Below, in pieces: positions 43,488-51,387 of a stretch of 64,000 nucleotides of DNA. Position numbers and translations under genes: made by a program. The stretch is from Maritalea mobilis. Its GTDB lineage: Bacteria; Pseudomonadota; Alphaproteobacteria; Rhizobiales; Devosiaceae. The notes below the pieces were generated by a model that had not been told where the DNA came from, did not search any database, and saw nothing but the letters and a program-made list of their open reading frames with translations. The stretch covers positions 191,001 to 255,000 of the forward strand of contig NZ_SNYR01000003.1 of assembly GCF_004363175.1 (NCBI RefSeq), written 5' to 3'. The first letter of the stretch is position 1, and every line of letters starts with the position of its first letter.

Positions 43488-43511
43488 GTTGGCCAAATAA
43501 CACAACAAAGC

Positions 43512-43543
43512 GCCCGGCCAAATTCCCACTTGGCCGGGCTTTT
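43512..43543 (+). terminator. Hairpin between nirK and nirV
   Basis: Perfect 10-bp stem GCCCGGCCAA / TTGGCCGGGC with an 8-base loop, followed by TTTT. It probably terminates most transcripts after nirK and lets a fraction read into nirV, or stabilises the nirK mRNA. Confidence 0.75.
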
Positions 43544-43561
43544 GGGTGAAGGAGTGGTGAA

Positions 43562-44497
43562 ATGACCACTGATCGTTTCAAAAATACTGGTTCTGTCATC
43601 TTGCCCGTCATGCTTTTGGCTGGGGCGAGCTTTTGGCTTTTGCAAAGCCTAACCGCGCCACAACAAGCAGCTGGCCCAGCGCTTTCCGCCGCCACTTATG
43701 ATGCGACCATTGAAGCGCCCGAATTGATCACCATTCCACCGCGCACCTTCGAATATCGAGACCCAGCGCGCTACATTGAAAATGAATTGCCCCAAATTTC
43801 TCCCTTGGTGCACGCCAAGGTGCAAACCCCGCTCAACGTCGCCAAAAATCTGGTGACCAACGCCCAATATCGCCAATGCGTTTTGGACGCCTATTGCCCG
43901 CCCGCCATCACCATCAAGACACCCATCGACGATCACCCCGTGGTGGGCATCAATTATGAGATGGCAGAGAAATATGCAGCATGGCTCAGCGCCAAAACCG
44001 GAGAAAATTGGCGGCTGCCCACCGCATTGGAGTGGGCACAATTTGCAGGCGAAAAATATGACGACCCTGAAAAAGATATTCAATCCGACCCCACAAACCC
44101 CGCCGTGGCTTGGCTTTCTGAATACCGGGCCAAATCAAAAAGCAAATCAACAACACCGAGCCAGAGCTTAAGGCCAGCTGGCCTGTTCGGCGCCAACAGC
44201 TTGGGCATCAATGATGTGGCCGAAAATGTCTGGGTGTGGACCTCAACCTGCTACGAACGCATCAATGTGGACGCCACCAACAGCCAGTCAAAAGCCATCA
44301 GCTGTGGCGCCCGCGTGGTTGAAGGCGCACACCGCACCTATCTGTCTGTGTTTATTTCAAACCCGCAAGGCGGCGGGTGCACCGTTGGCGATCCGCCCGA
44401 TCATTTGGGCATTCGCTTGGTCAAAGGCGGCGACAAGCCAGACTTTTTCAGCTTTCTTCGCCGCCTATGGCCCTTCGGGTCTTCAATAAAAGCTTAG
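43562..44497 (+). CDS. nirV: NirV, formylglycine-generating-enzyme-like protein
   Basis: A 311-residue protein of the SUMF1/formylglycine-generating enzyme fold, the usual partner gene downstream of nirK. An N-terminal signal anchor (about residues 10-28) places it in or facing the periplasm. FGE-fold signatures are VGINYEMAEKYAAWLSAKTG, NWRLPTALEWAQFA, FGANSLGINDVAENVWVWT and HLGIRLVK at the end. The exact role of NirV in NirK maturation or activity is unproven. AAGGAG precedes the ATG. The last 4 bases overlap the end of the convergent nnrS gene. Confidence 0.9.
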   Translation: MTTDRFKNTGSVILPVMLLAGASFWLLQSLTAPQQAAGPALSAATYDATIEAPELITIPPRTFEYRDPARYIENELPQISPLVHAKVQTPLNVAKNLVTNAQYRQCVLDAYCPPAITIKTPIDDHPVVGINYEMAEKYAAWLSAKTGENWRLPTALEWAQFAGEKYDDPEKDIQSDPTNPAVAWLSEYRAKSKSKSTTPSQSLRPAGLFGANSLGINDVAENVWVWTSTCYERINVDATNSQSKAISCGARVVEGAHRTYLSVFISNPQGGGCTVGDPPDHLGIRLVKGGDKPDFFSFLRRLWPFGSSIKA

Positions 44498-45699
44498 CGC
44501 CTTGGCGCCGCTCTGGGGCGCATAAGCTTGCCGCCATAAAGACCAACAAATCCCCAGAAACCTGCCACCCAAAGCAGGTGAGATGTCCGCATCAACATCA
44601 CGTTAATCTCAAGATCAAACGCCGCAACAATCCGCAAAATCGCCGCAACCAACACCGCGACAAACAGCAACAATGTGCCCTGTGTTGCCACCAATGGATA
44701 TCCCGTATGTCCCAACGTTGCGCGACACATCACGCCAATAATCATCAGGCCCACCGCCCCGGTACTAAGCGCATGAATCGGCGCCACCAACGGCACGAGC
44801 CCGTCATCAAGCAGGCTCACCCCCATCAAGGCAAAACCGATCGGCAAAAAGCCATAACCCACATGCAGCACAAGCAGCAGCCCATCGCGCCAAATCAGCT
44901 CAGGATGCCACCGCAACAGGCGCACCAGATGCAAGCCTGCCAAGAGCATAAAACCGAAGGCAAAAACCAAAGGTAAGCTAAATAGCCCAGTGCTTTGCAA
45001 TACAAAGCCAACCAGCACCAAGGCACTCGCCAGCACGGTCATTTTGTCAAACTGCCCAAAGGGCTGCGGCAAAGTTTCGCTTTTCTGCTTCACCAAATAA
45101 TTGCGGGTAAAGCTGGGAATAATCCGTCCACCAATCAGCATGATCAACATCAGCACCACGCCAAGCGCTAAATAGGCGGCAGGCTTCACGTCCATTCCAT
45201 TGGCCCATGCCCAATAGAACCAGCATTGCGCCAGCACCAACAAGCCAAACATCACCAACACTTTGAGATTACGCCAGTTTTTGCCTGCAATGATTTCTCG
45301 GCAAACCGCGGCGGCAAACAAGGCGGGGAACAAAAGATTGAAACCAATCACCATCCACATGGGCAACAGGGCGGATAGATTGATGGCAAAGCGCCCCAAC
45401 ACCCAGGCCAACACCAAACCGATCAAGGCCAGCCCATTCACGGGCAGTCGTCCGGTCCAGTTGGGCACGGCGGTCAATAAAAAGCCAGCGATGACCGCTG
45501 GCACAAATCCGAACAAAGTTTCATGCATGTGCCAGTCGGCCGGCCCCATCGCCAGCGGCAAATCTATGTCACCTAAATAAAACGGCACCCACATTAAAAT
45601 GGTCAGCCCAGCGTAAAAGGCCCCAAACAAAAAAAAGGGGCGAAAACCATAGCTAAACAAGGTCGGGCCCTCAAAAGGCTGCGTACGCGCAATAGCCAT
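44494..45699 (-). CDS. nnrS: NnrS family heme-copper membrane protein
   Basis: About 401 residues with around 12 membrane segments. NnrS proteins are induced with denitrification genes and help cells withstand nitric oxide. Signatures are LFSYGFRPFFLFGAFYAGL at the start, ADWHMHETLFGFVPAVIAGF (candidate metal-binding histidines), IGGRIIPSFTRNYL and HALSTGAVGLMIIGVMCRAT with LGHTGYPL after it. The ATG giving MAIARTQPFEG has AAGGA upstream, whereas the frame above it runs into the paz terminator. It lies downstream of paz on the same strand. Confidence 0.93.
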   Translation of the reverse strand: MAIARTQPFEGPTLFSYGFRPFFLFGAFYAGLTILMWVPFYLGDIDLPLAMGPADWHMHETLFGFVPAVIAGFLLTAVPNWTGRLPVNGLALIGLVLAWVLGRFAINLSALLPMWMVIGFNLLFPALFAAAVCREIIAGKNWRNLKVLVMFGLLVLAQCWFYWAWANGMDVKPAAYLALGVVLMLIMLIGGRIIPSFTRNYLVKQKSETLPQPFGQFDKMTVLASALVLVGFVLQSTGLFSLPLVFAFGFMLLAGLHLVRLLRWHPELIWRDGLLLVLHVGYGFLPIGFALMGVSLLDDGLVPLVAPIHALSTGAVGLMIIGVMCRATLGHTGYPLVATQGTLLLFVAVLVAAILRIVAAFDLEINVMLMRTSHLLWVAGFWGFVGLYGGKLMRPRAAPRR

Positions 45700-45724
45700 T
45701 TTCCAAAATCCTTCAAGTAGATAC

Positions 45725-45754
45725 AAAAAGGGCGGGCATTATCTTCGCCCGCCC
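45725..45754 (-). terminator. Rho-independent terminator of paz
   Basis: Stem GGGCGGGC / GCCCGCCC with a 9-base loop, followed on the minus strand by five Ts. Some read-through into nnrS would be needed if nnrS has no promoter of its own. Confidence 0.85.
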
Positions 45755-45767
45755 CAAAAATCTGGAT

Positions 45768-46217
45768 TTACTGAACTTGTTCAAACAATTCAGCAAACAC
45801 TTTTTTGGCTTTGCCTTTGTGCTTGGCTTCTTTGGCTTCGTCCAAATTGCCCAGCTCACCAACAGTGATCAGCGCCACCATGCCCATGGCATAGTGTGGT
45901 GTGCATTTCACGCCATAAACGCCTTCTTCATCCACAGTCAGCACATATTCAGCATTGAACTTGCTTTTGAACTCTTCAACGCCAGCAGGCAACATGCCTT
46001 TGATGCTTTCAACATTGTGGCCCTTATCTGTGGGCACAAATTTGATGGTGTCGCCAGGCTGAGCAGCAATGAAATCAGGTTCAAAAACCATTGTGCCCTT
46101 TTCGCCTTTGTTCAACATTTTCACTTCAAACTCTTCAGCCAAGGCTGGGCTAAGCACCATGCCAGTTGCAGCGACAAGACCGAAAACAGCGATTGCTTTT
46201 TTGAAACCGTTTTTCAT
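45768..46217 (-). CDS. paz: Pseudoazurin (blue copper protein)
   Basis: A periplasmic electron carrier that donates to NirK. Signal peptide [20 protein letters not shown] with cleavage after PALA. Type 1 copper ligands: the His of DKGHNVES, then Cys, His and Met of [11 protein letters not shown], in the correct spacing for pseudoazurin. Mature length of about 122 residues fits. It is divergent from the nnrR gene and shares a TTG-N8-CAA site with it, which lies 75 bases before its ATG. Confidence 0.95.
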   Translation of the reverse strand: MKNGFKKAIAVFGLVAATGMVLSPALAEEFEVKMLNKGEKGTMVFEPDFIAAQPGDTIKFVPTDKGHNVESIKGMLPAGVEEFKSKFNAEYVLTVDEEGVYGVKCTPHYAMGMVALITVGELGNLDEAKEAKHKGKAKKVFAELFEQVQ

Positions 46218-46285
46218 TTTGATTTCCTTTCAAAAATTCCTTTGTGCGTTGACCAACCTTGTAACTGATCTGGAAAACTGGTTAT

Positions 46286-46299
46286 TTGCGTTAGATCAA
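46286..46299. promoter_or_regulatory. NnrR-type site shared by paz and nnrR
   Basis: TTGCG-TTAG-ATCAA. Its centre lies 75 bases before the paz ATG, the same distance as the nirK site from nirK, but only about 21 bases before the nnrR ATG. This predicts activation of paz and possible repression of nnrR. Confidence 0.65.
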
Positions 46300-46313
46300 A
46301 CAAACGAACGACC

Positions 46314-47018
46314 ATGCAAAAAAAAGCACCTAAGATCGATCCTAGCCTTGTGGCCGACTTTCCCCTCTTTCTCGATATGGAGAAGGAGGCAATTGCCGAC
46401 ATCTTGGAAAAAGGCACGGCCAAACATTATAAAAAGGGCGATCACTTCTTTGATCAGTTCGAGCCAGCGACACATTTTTTCTTGATGTTGGATGGCTATT
46501 TAGAAGTCAGCAAAACCACCGAAGATGGATCACAAGTGATCATGCGGCATTTTGGTGTGGGGGAATTGTTTGGCGTGGCGCCAGCCATCGCGCAAAAAAA
46601 CTATCCCGCCACCTCTCGCGCTTTGGTCGATTGCGTCGCGATCTTATGGGACAATAAATTTTGGGATTCATTTTTGGTGGAGCATCCGCGCTTCATTCAA
46701 AATGCCTATAAATCCATCGGCGAACGTTTGGCCCAATCCCAAGAGCGCATTGTTGAAATGTCTACCGAACAGGTGGAACGCCGCGTGGCCCACGCCGTCA
46801 TGCGCCTCACCCATCAATGTGGGGTGAAAACTGAACAGGGCATTTTGATTGATTTCCCGGTTTCCCGACAAGACATCGCAGAGATGACAGGCACCACCTT
46901 GCACACGGTTTCACGCTTGTTCAGCGCATGGAGCAGCAAGGGGTTGATGCAGGTGGGCCGACAAAAGATCGAAGTGTTAGAAGCACATAAATTGGCGCTA
47001 TTGGCCCAAGGTCATTAA
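46314..47018 (+). CDS. nnrR: Crp/Fnr family regulator, NnrR/Dnr type
   Basis: A 234-residue regulator. N-terminal cyclic-nucleotide-binding-like beta barrel (about residues 20-135), dimerisation helix (about 140-165) and a C-terminal helix-turn-helix, SRQDIAEMTGTTLHTVSRLF. It has no N-terminal cysteine cluster, so it is not an oxygen sensor of the Fnr type; the setting beside paz, nnrS and nirK points to the NO-responsive NnrR/Dnr group. In known members NO is sensed through heme. The shared operator with paz fits that role. Confidence 0.87.
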   Translation: MQKKAPKIDPSLVADFPLFLDMEKEAIADILEKGTAKHYKKGDHFFDQFEPATHFFLMLDGYLEVSKTTEDGSQVIMRHFGVGELFGVAPAIAQKNYPATSRALVDCVAILWDNKFWDSFLVEHPRFIQNAYKSIGERLAQSQERIVEMSTEQVERRVAHAVMRLTHQCGVKTEQGILIDFPVSRQDIAEMTGTTLHTVSRLFSAWSSKGLMQVGRQKIEVLEAHKLALLAQGH

Positions 47019-47042
47019 ATTCAATGCCCATAAGCCTATGGT

Positions 47043-47279
47043 CTAAAATCGTTTAGCCGAGCCGTCGCGGGCGAGAGCCAACTCTTCCGCAAACTGGCTT
47101 TCATCCAAATGATATTCTTCCGCCGCATCCACAATCGTGTGGAAGCTTGCAATGGGACACCCCACGCAAGACATACGGTTTTTCATAAAAACAGAAACGG
47201 TTGCAGGCCAACGACGCATAATTTCGTCGAGGCTCATATCTGGATCAATTGCGCTTTGCGTTGACGATGCAAACATCAT
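47043..47279 (-). CDS. DUF1858 domain protein
   Basis: A 78-residue protein consisting of one DUF1858 domain: DPDMSLDEIMRRWPATVSVF, then MKNRMSCVGCPIASFHTI with a conserved CxxC pair (C38 and C41), and VDAAEEYHLD. Such proteins are often found by denitrification regulators and the hybrid cluster protein; the two cysteines may be redox-active or bind metal. A perfect TTGCG-N4-CGCAA palindrome 52 bases upstream supports control by the NnrR-type regulator. AAGGGA precedes the first of two ATGs. Confidence 0.87.
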   Translation of the reverse strand: MMFASSTQSAIDPDMSLDEIMRRWPATVSVFMKNRMSCVGCPIASFHTIVDAAEEYHLDESQFAEELALARDGSAKRF

Positions 47280-47330
47280 GAGACAAATCCCTTCATCTCA
47301 TCACATTAAACGTTGATTGCCGATACAACT

Positions 47331-47344
47331 TTGCGCCAGCGCAA
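47331..47344 (-). promoter_or_regulatory. Perfect NnrR-type site of the DUF1858 gene
   Basis: TTGCG-CCAG-CGCAA, a perfect palindrome of the TTG-N8-CAA class, centred about 58 bases before the DUF1858 start codon. The arms match the TTGCG half of the paz/nnrR site. Confidence 0.75.
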
Positions 47345-47398
47345 ATAAAAACAAGGTGCGCGCCGCCCCTTTACTGTCACGACGCGACCAAAAATTGG

Positions 47399-47429
47399 CG
47401 AGCGGCATTGTTATAAACAACACCGCTCG
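47399..47429 (-). terminator. Terminator of the kbl-tdh operon
   Basis: Outer stem CGAGCGG / CCGCTCG and inner stem TTGTT / AACAA with a 3-base loop. A run of five Ts follows on the minus strand. Lies just after the tdh stop codon. Confidence 0.75.
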
Positions 47430-47434
47430 ACCTA

Positions 47435-48463
47435 TTATTTATCCAAATCCAAAATCACCTTATTGGCCTCGCCTTTGCCAACGGCTTCAAAGCCTTGGGC
47501 AAAATCTTCAAACGGCAAATGATGTGAAATCACAGGGGTCACATCCAAGCCAGATTCCAGCATGGCCAGCATTTTGTGCCAGGTTTCAAACATTTTGCGC
47601 CCATAAATGCCTTCAAGGGTGAGACCTTTAAAGATCGCCTTGTTCAAATCCATTTCCACCTTGCCGGGGAAGAGGCCGAGCAGCGCCACGCGGCCACCGG
47701 TAATCATATGCTCGATCATCGAATCCATGGCAGGCGCGGCACCAGACATTTCAAGTCCAATGTCAAAGCCTTCACGCATGCCCAGTTCGCCCATCACTTC
47801 GCGCAGATTTTCTTTATCCGCGCGCACGCCACGGGTTGCGCCCATCTTTTTCGCCAAGGCCAACCGATCATCGTTCAAGTCGGTCACAATAATATGCCGT
47901 GCCCCCACATGGCGGCACACCGCCGCGGCCATACAACCGATCGGCCCAGCCCCTGTGATCAGCACATCTTCGCCGGACACATCAAAGGTCAGCGCCGTGT
48001 TCACCGCATTGCCCAACGGGTCGAGGATAGAGGCCACTTCGTCGCTCACACTGTCTGGCAAGGGCCGCACATTGGCTTCGGGAATGGCCACATAATCAGC
48101 AAATGCGCCGGGGCGGTTGACCCCAATCCCCTTGGTATCTGCGCAAATATGGGCACGACCAGACTGGCAGTTCCGACATTTGCCGCACGGAATATGCCCT
48201 TCGCCCGACACGCGCTGGCCCACTTTAAGGCCCTGCACTTCATCGCCAACTTCTTCGATCAAGCCCATATATTCATGGCCGACCACCATGGGCACAGGCA
48301 CTGTATTTTGCGCCCATTGATCCCATTTCCAGATATGCATATCCGTGCCGCAAATCGAGGCCTTCTTCACCTTGATCAACACATCATGTGGCCCGACTTG
48401 AGGCTTTTCCACCTCATGCAATTCAAGGCCCGGTGCATCCTTTGCTTTCACCAATGCGCGCAT
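47435..48463 (-). CDS. tdh: L-threonine 3-dehydrogenase
   Basis: Zinc-dependent medium-chain dehydrogenase that oxidises threonine to 2-amino-3-ketobutyrate with NAD. Catalytic zinc ligands are in ASICGTDMHIWKWD and VVGHEYMGLIEEVGD; structural zinc cysteines lie in CGKCRNCQSGRAHIC; the cofactor fold is LITGAGPIGCMAAAVCRHVG. Length 342 is typical. Its ATG overlaps the kbl stop codon by one base (TGATG), so the two enzymes of threonine degradation are coupled in one operon, ended by a terminator. Confidence 0.97.
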   Translation of the reverse strand: MRALVKAKDAPGLELHEVEKPQVGPHDVLIKVKKASICGTDMHIWKWDQWAQNTVPVPMVVGHEYMGLIEEVGDEVQGLKVGQRVSGEGHIPCGKCRNCQSGRAHICADTKGIGVNRPGAFADYVAIPEANVRPLPDSVSDEVASILDPLGNAVNTALTFDVSGEDVLITGAGPIGCMAAAVCRHVGARHIIVTDLNDDRLALAKKMGATRGVRADKENLREVMGELGMREGFDIGLEMSGAAPAMDSMIEHMITGGRVALLGLFPGKVEMDLNKAIFKGLTLEGIYGRKMFETWHKMLAMLESGLDVTPVISHHLPFEDFAQGFEAVGKGEANKVILDLDK

Positions 48464-49662
48464 CAGATCACTCCCAATTCTTTGCCAGTTTGCTCAAAGG
48501 CGGCAATCGCCCGGTCCAGATCTTCTGTCGTATGCGCGGCAGACATTTGCGTGCGGATTCGCGCCAATCCTTTCGGCACCACGGGGAAGGAGAATGCGGT
48601 CACATAAACGCCCAACTCCAACATGCGCTTGGCGAATTTTTGCGCCAAAACCGCATCATGCAGCATCACCGGGATAATCGCATGTTCGCCCGGCACCAGT
48701 TCAAAGCCCAATCCAGCCATTTTCTCGCGGAAATATTTCGCATTATCGAACAGCTTTTCACGCAGCGCAGGAGACTGTTCCACAATATCCAGCGCTTCTA
48801 ATGTCGCCGCCGCAATCATAGGTGGCAACGCATTAGAGAACAAATAAGGCCGCGCCTTTTGCCGCAACATGGTCACCAACGGCTTCGCCCCGGCAATATA
48901 GCCGCCTGCCGCGCCGCCAAGCGCTTTGCCGAAGGTACCTGAATAAAGATGCACGCGATCTTCCACCCCATGATGGTGCGGGGTGCCTTGGCCATTTGGT
49001 CCCATAAAGCCCACCGCGTGGCTGTCGTCCACCATCACCAACGCATCATATTTTTCCGCCAAATCACAAATGCCCGGCAAATTAGCGATAATCCCGTCCA
49101 TCGAGAACACGCCGTCAGTCACAATCAGCCGATGCCGCGCATCCTGTGCCGCCTTCAACTGTTCTTCCAGCGCGTCCATATCATTATTGGCATAGCGGAA
49201 CCGTTGGGCCTTACACAGCCGCACCCCGTCAATGATCGAGGCATGGTTCAACGCATCAGAAATGATTGCATCTTCCGGCCCCAACAGCGCTTCAAAAACG
49301 CCCGCATTGGCATCAAAACAAGCGATAAACAGGATAGCATCTTCGGTGCCCAAGAAGTCAGAAAGCCGCGCTTCCAGCTGCTGGTGGATCGCCTGTGTGC
49401 CGCAGATAAAGCGCACCGACGCCATGCCGAAGCCTTCGCTCTCAATCGTCTCAATCGCCCGCTTTTCAAGGCGTTTATCATCGGCGAGGCCGAGATAATT
49501 ATTGGCGCACATATTGAGCAATGGCACATCTTTGCCATCTTCACCGCGCACAGTGATGTTGGCCGACTGCGGGCTGGTGATTCCATATTCGGATTTGAAC
49601 AAGCCTTCTTCCCGCAATTGGGCCAGCGCCTGTTCGGTGTGTTGGATCAGCTTTTTCGACAT
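48463..49662 (-). CDS. kbl: 2-amino-3-ketobutyrate coenzyme A ligase (glycine C-acetyltransferase)
   Basis: PLP enzyme that splits 2-amino-3-ketobutyrate with CoA into glycine and acetyl-CoA, completing the threonine route started by Tdh. Signatures are [16 protein letters not shown] (about residue 50), [20 protein letters not shown] and the PLP-lysine segment [19 protein letters not shown] (Lys about 245). The ATG giving [13 protein letters not shown] was used; a TTG lies 9 bases upstream. It is first in the operon, and a palindromic operator shared in part with the XRE-cupin gene lies just before it. Confidence 0.96.
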   Translation of the reverse strand: MSKKLIQHTEQALAQLREEGLFKSEYGITSPQSANITVRGEDGKDVPLLNMCANNYLGLADDKRLEKRAIETIESEGFGMASVRFICGTQAIHQQLEARLSDFLGTEDAILFIACFDANAGVFEALLGPEDAIISDALNHASIIDGVRLCKAQRFRYANNDMDALEEQLKAAQDARHRLIVTDGVFSMDGIIANLPGICDLAEKYDALVMVDDSHAVGFMGPNGQGTPHHHGVEDRVHLYSGTFGKALGGAAGGYIAGAKPLVTMLRQKARPYLFSNALPPMIAAATLEALDIVEQSPALREKLFDNAKYFREKMAGLGFELVPGEHAIIPVMLHDAVLAQKFAKRMLELGVYVTAFSFPVVPKGLARIRTQMSAAHTTEDLDRAIAAFEQTGKELGVI

Positions 49663-49677
49663 AGCAGACAAATCTCT

Positions 49678-49714
49678 ATATATTGGACTAAATCCAATAT
49701 AGTGGAATTTTTAT
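49678..49714 (-). promoter_or_regulatory. Candidate operator of kbl-tdh
   Basis: Perfect inverted repeat TATATTGGA / TCCAATATA with 5 bases between (49678-49700), running into CAATATA-N2-GGAATTTT-N-ATC (49694-49714). The second block is shared with the site before the XRE-cupin gene. It lies 16-52 bases before the kbl ATG, in promoter position. Confidence 0.65.
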
Positions 49715-49786
49715 CTACTGCCAACATCAAGAAGGTGAGATTTTTGCGATTGTGATCGCGCAGCGCTTTGTCGCTCCCAGAATGCC

Positions 49787-50359
49787 CTAAAGCTGCGGTT
49801 GCGCCACCACCAAAATCGCCTTGGCTGGGCCGTCGCCAATGTTGCGGATCGTGTGCGGTTGGTCAGCGCGATAGCGTAGCGTATCCCCCTCTTCCGCCTT
49901 GGCCCGCTTGTCCCCGGCCTCAATTTCCAACGTGCCACTCAAACAGGTCAAATGCTCGAACGTCCCAGCCGCATGGGGTTGCGATTGCAGCGCACCGCCC
50001 GGCTCTGCGCTAAAATCATACCATTCAATCGGCATCGGCGTGCGGGGCGGATTCAACAGCCGCACCGTGCATAGCCCATCGGCACTGCCTTTCGAAGGCG
50101 TTGAATAAGCTGGGATATGGGTGATCATATGGTCGCTGGCGGCTTGCTCACCAAGGGTTGAAAGGTCTAACCCCAATGACTGCGCCAAGTTCCACACTAG
50201 GGTGAAAGTGGGGTTCACTGCCCCCCGCTCAATTTGGCTGAGCATGGATTTGGATACCCCACATCGCTCCGCCAACATCTCCAATGTCAAACCTTGATCT
50301 TTCCGCGCTTTGCGCACCATTTCGCCCAAATGAGGCGGCGGCATCAATGACCGTGACAT
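49787..50359 (-). CDS. XRE family regulator with cupin domain
   Basis: About 190 residues. An N-terminal helix-turn-helix, LGEMVRKARKDQGLTLEMLA then CGVSKSMLSQIERGAVNPT, and a C-terminal cupin sensing domain (about residues 115-185) ending QPHTIRNIGDGPAKAILVV. Such XRE-cupin proteins usually sense small metabolites. It lies 124 bases upstream of kbl on the same strand, and both genes carry the same 21-base element before their starts, so it is probably the regulator of threonine degradation and of itself. Start: AAGGG lies 7 bases before this ATG; another ATG lies 6 bases upstream. Confidence 0.87.
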   Translation of the reverse strand: MSRSLMPPPHLGEMVRKARKDQGLTLEMLAERCGVSKSMLSQIERGAVNPTFTLVWNLAQSLGLDLSTLGEQAASDHMITHIPAYSTPSKGSADGLCTVRLLNPPRTPMPIEWYDFSAEPGGALQSQPHAAGTFEHLTCLSGTLEIEAGDKRAKAEEGDTLRYRADQPHTIRNIGDGPAKAILVVAQPQL

Positions 50360-50390
50360 AGGCATCCCTTCACTGTTTGAAACAAAAATA

Positions 50391-50411
50391 CAATATATCG
50401 GAATTTTGATC
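50391..50411 (-). promoter_or_regulatory. Candidate autoregulatory operator of the XRE-cupin gene
   Basis: CAATATA-N2-GGAATTTT-N-ATC, identical at 18 fixed positions to 49694-49714 before kbl. It lies about 32-52 bases before the start codon. Confidence 0.6.
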
Positions 50412-50486
50412 CAAACAATGGTTACAAGTGATTCTGTGCCGCAAATTTGCACTGAAATCCCCGCCAAAATTTTATAAAATTATAGC

Positions 50487-50545
50487 AAAACTCCAGTTTT
50501 TTATGGTGAAATTTCATTTTTTTCCGGTAAAAACTCCACTTTTTT
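50487..50545 (+). repeat. Direct repeat upstream of fnrN
   Basis: AAAACTCCAGTTTTTT (50487-50502) and AAAACTCCACTTTTTT (50530-50545), one mismatch, start to start 43 bases apart, about four helix turns. The region is AT-rich. Possible tandem regulator sites of fnrN or the divergent XRE-cupin gene; no FNR palindrome is present here. Confidence 0.5.
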
Positions 50546-50652
50546 CAGGACCTATAGCTCACTCTAAAAAGTAACATCTGCGACCATTCGTCAAATAGGT
50601 CGAAAATCAAAAAAATTATGTTATGATTCCAGCCGAGGGAGAACCTCTGGGG

Positions 50653-51387
50653 ATGAAAATGAGTTCGCGTAAAGACATACATAATTCGGACATACCTGTT
50701 CTTTGCAAATCTTGCGAAGCGCGCCATAAAGGTATTTGCGGCGCATTGGAGCCTGAGCAATTGGTGGAGCTTGCCCGCCATACGCGGCAGGTGCGCGCAA
50801 AATCTGGCGAAGAGCTGATCGGCGATACCGAAGAAGTAAAGTCTTACGCCAATGTGATCTCTGGCGTGGTGAAGCTGACCAAAATGCTGGCCGATGGCCG
50901 CCAGCAAGTGATCGGCCTGCAATTCGCACCAGACTTTCTGGGTCGTCCCTTCGCAGATGAAAGCCGCTTGAGCGCAGAAGCCGCGTCTGGCGTTAATCTG
51001 TGCAAAATCCCCCGCTCTGCCCTTGAGAGCATGATCAAGGCCTCACCCGAACTGGAGCATCGTTTGCTGATGCAAACGCTGAAGGAACTGGATGAGGCGC
51101 GCGACTGGATGGTGACGCTGGGCCGCAAAACCGCTGCGGAAAAAGTGGCCAGCTTTCTGTTCCTAATCGCCACCCATATCGACCCCACAAAAGATATGGA
51201 AGAAATCGACAGCATCAAATTCGATCTGCCCCTCACCCGCGTTGATATTGCGGACTTTTTGGGGCTGACGGTTGAAACCATTTCGCGCCAGCTCACCAAG
51301 CTGCGCAAGGATGGGGTGATCGAGATTGAAAATAACCGGACCTTCTTCGTGCCCAGCATTGAGCGGCTAGAAGATCGCTGCGGCTAA
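50653..51387 (+). CDS. fnrN: Oxygen-sensing Crp/Fnr regulator, FnrN/FnrL type
   Basis: About 244 residues. The N-terminal cysteine cluster LCKSCEARHKGICGALEPEQ (C-x2-C-x7-C) and a further cysteine in GVNLCKIPRS, about 90 residues on, are the [4Fe-4S] ligands of the FnrN/FnrL/AadR group, so the protein should bind DNA without oxygen. The helix-turn-helix RVDIADFLGLTVETISRQLT with the E-x-x-S-R pattern recognises TTGAT-N4-ATCAA. A GGGG stretch precedes the ATG at MKMSSRKD. Likely targets in the window are nirK (42223) and ccoG (58356). Convergent with the DUF167 gene with a 4-base overlap. Confidence 0.92.
   Translation: MKMSSRKDIHNSDIPVLCKSCEARHKGICGALEPEQLVELARHTRQVRAKSGEELIGDTEEVKSYANVISGVVKLTKMLADGRQQVIGLQFAPDFLGRPFADESRLSAEAASGVNLCKIPRSALESMIKASPELEHRLLMQTLKELDEARDWMVTLGRKTAAEKVASFLFLIATHIDPTKDMEEIDSIKFDLPLTRVDIADFLGLTVETISRQLTKLRKDGVIEIENNRTFFVPSIERLEDRCG

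Noticed and set aside
42381..47344. The denitrification cluster as a recently acquired genomic island
   Set aside because: No integrase, tRNA-adjacent repeat or sharp composition change was seen; ribN and kbl-tdh flank it smoothly.
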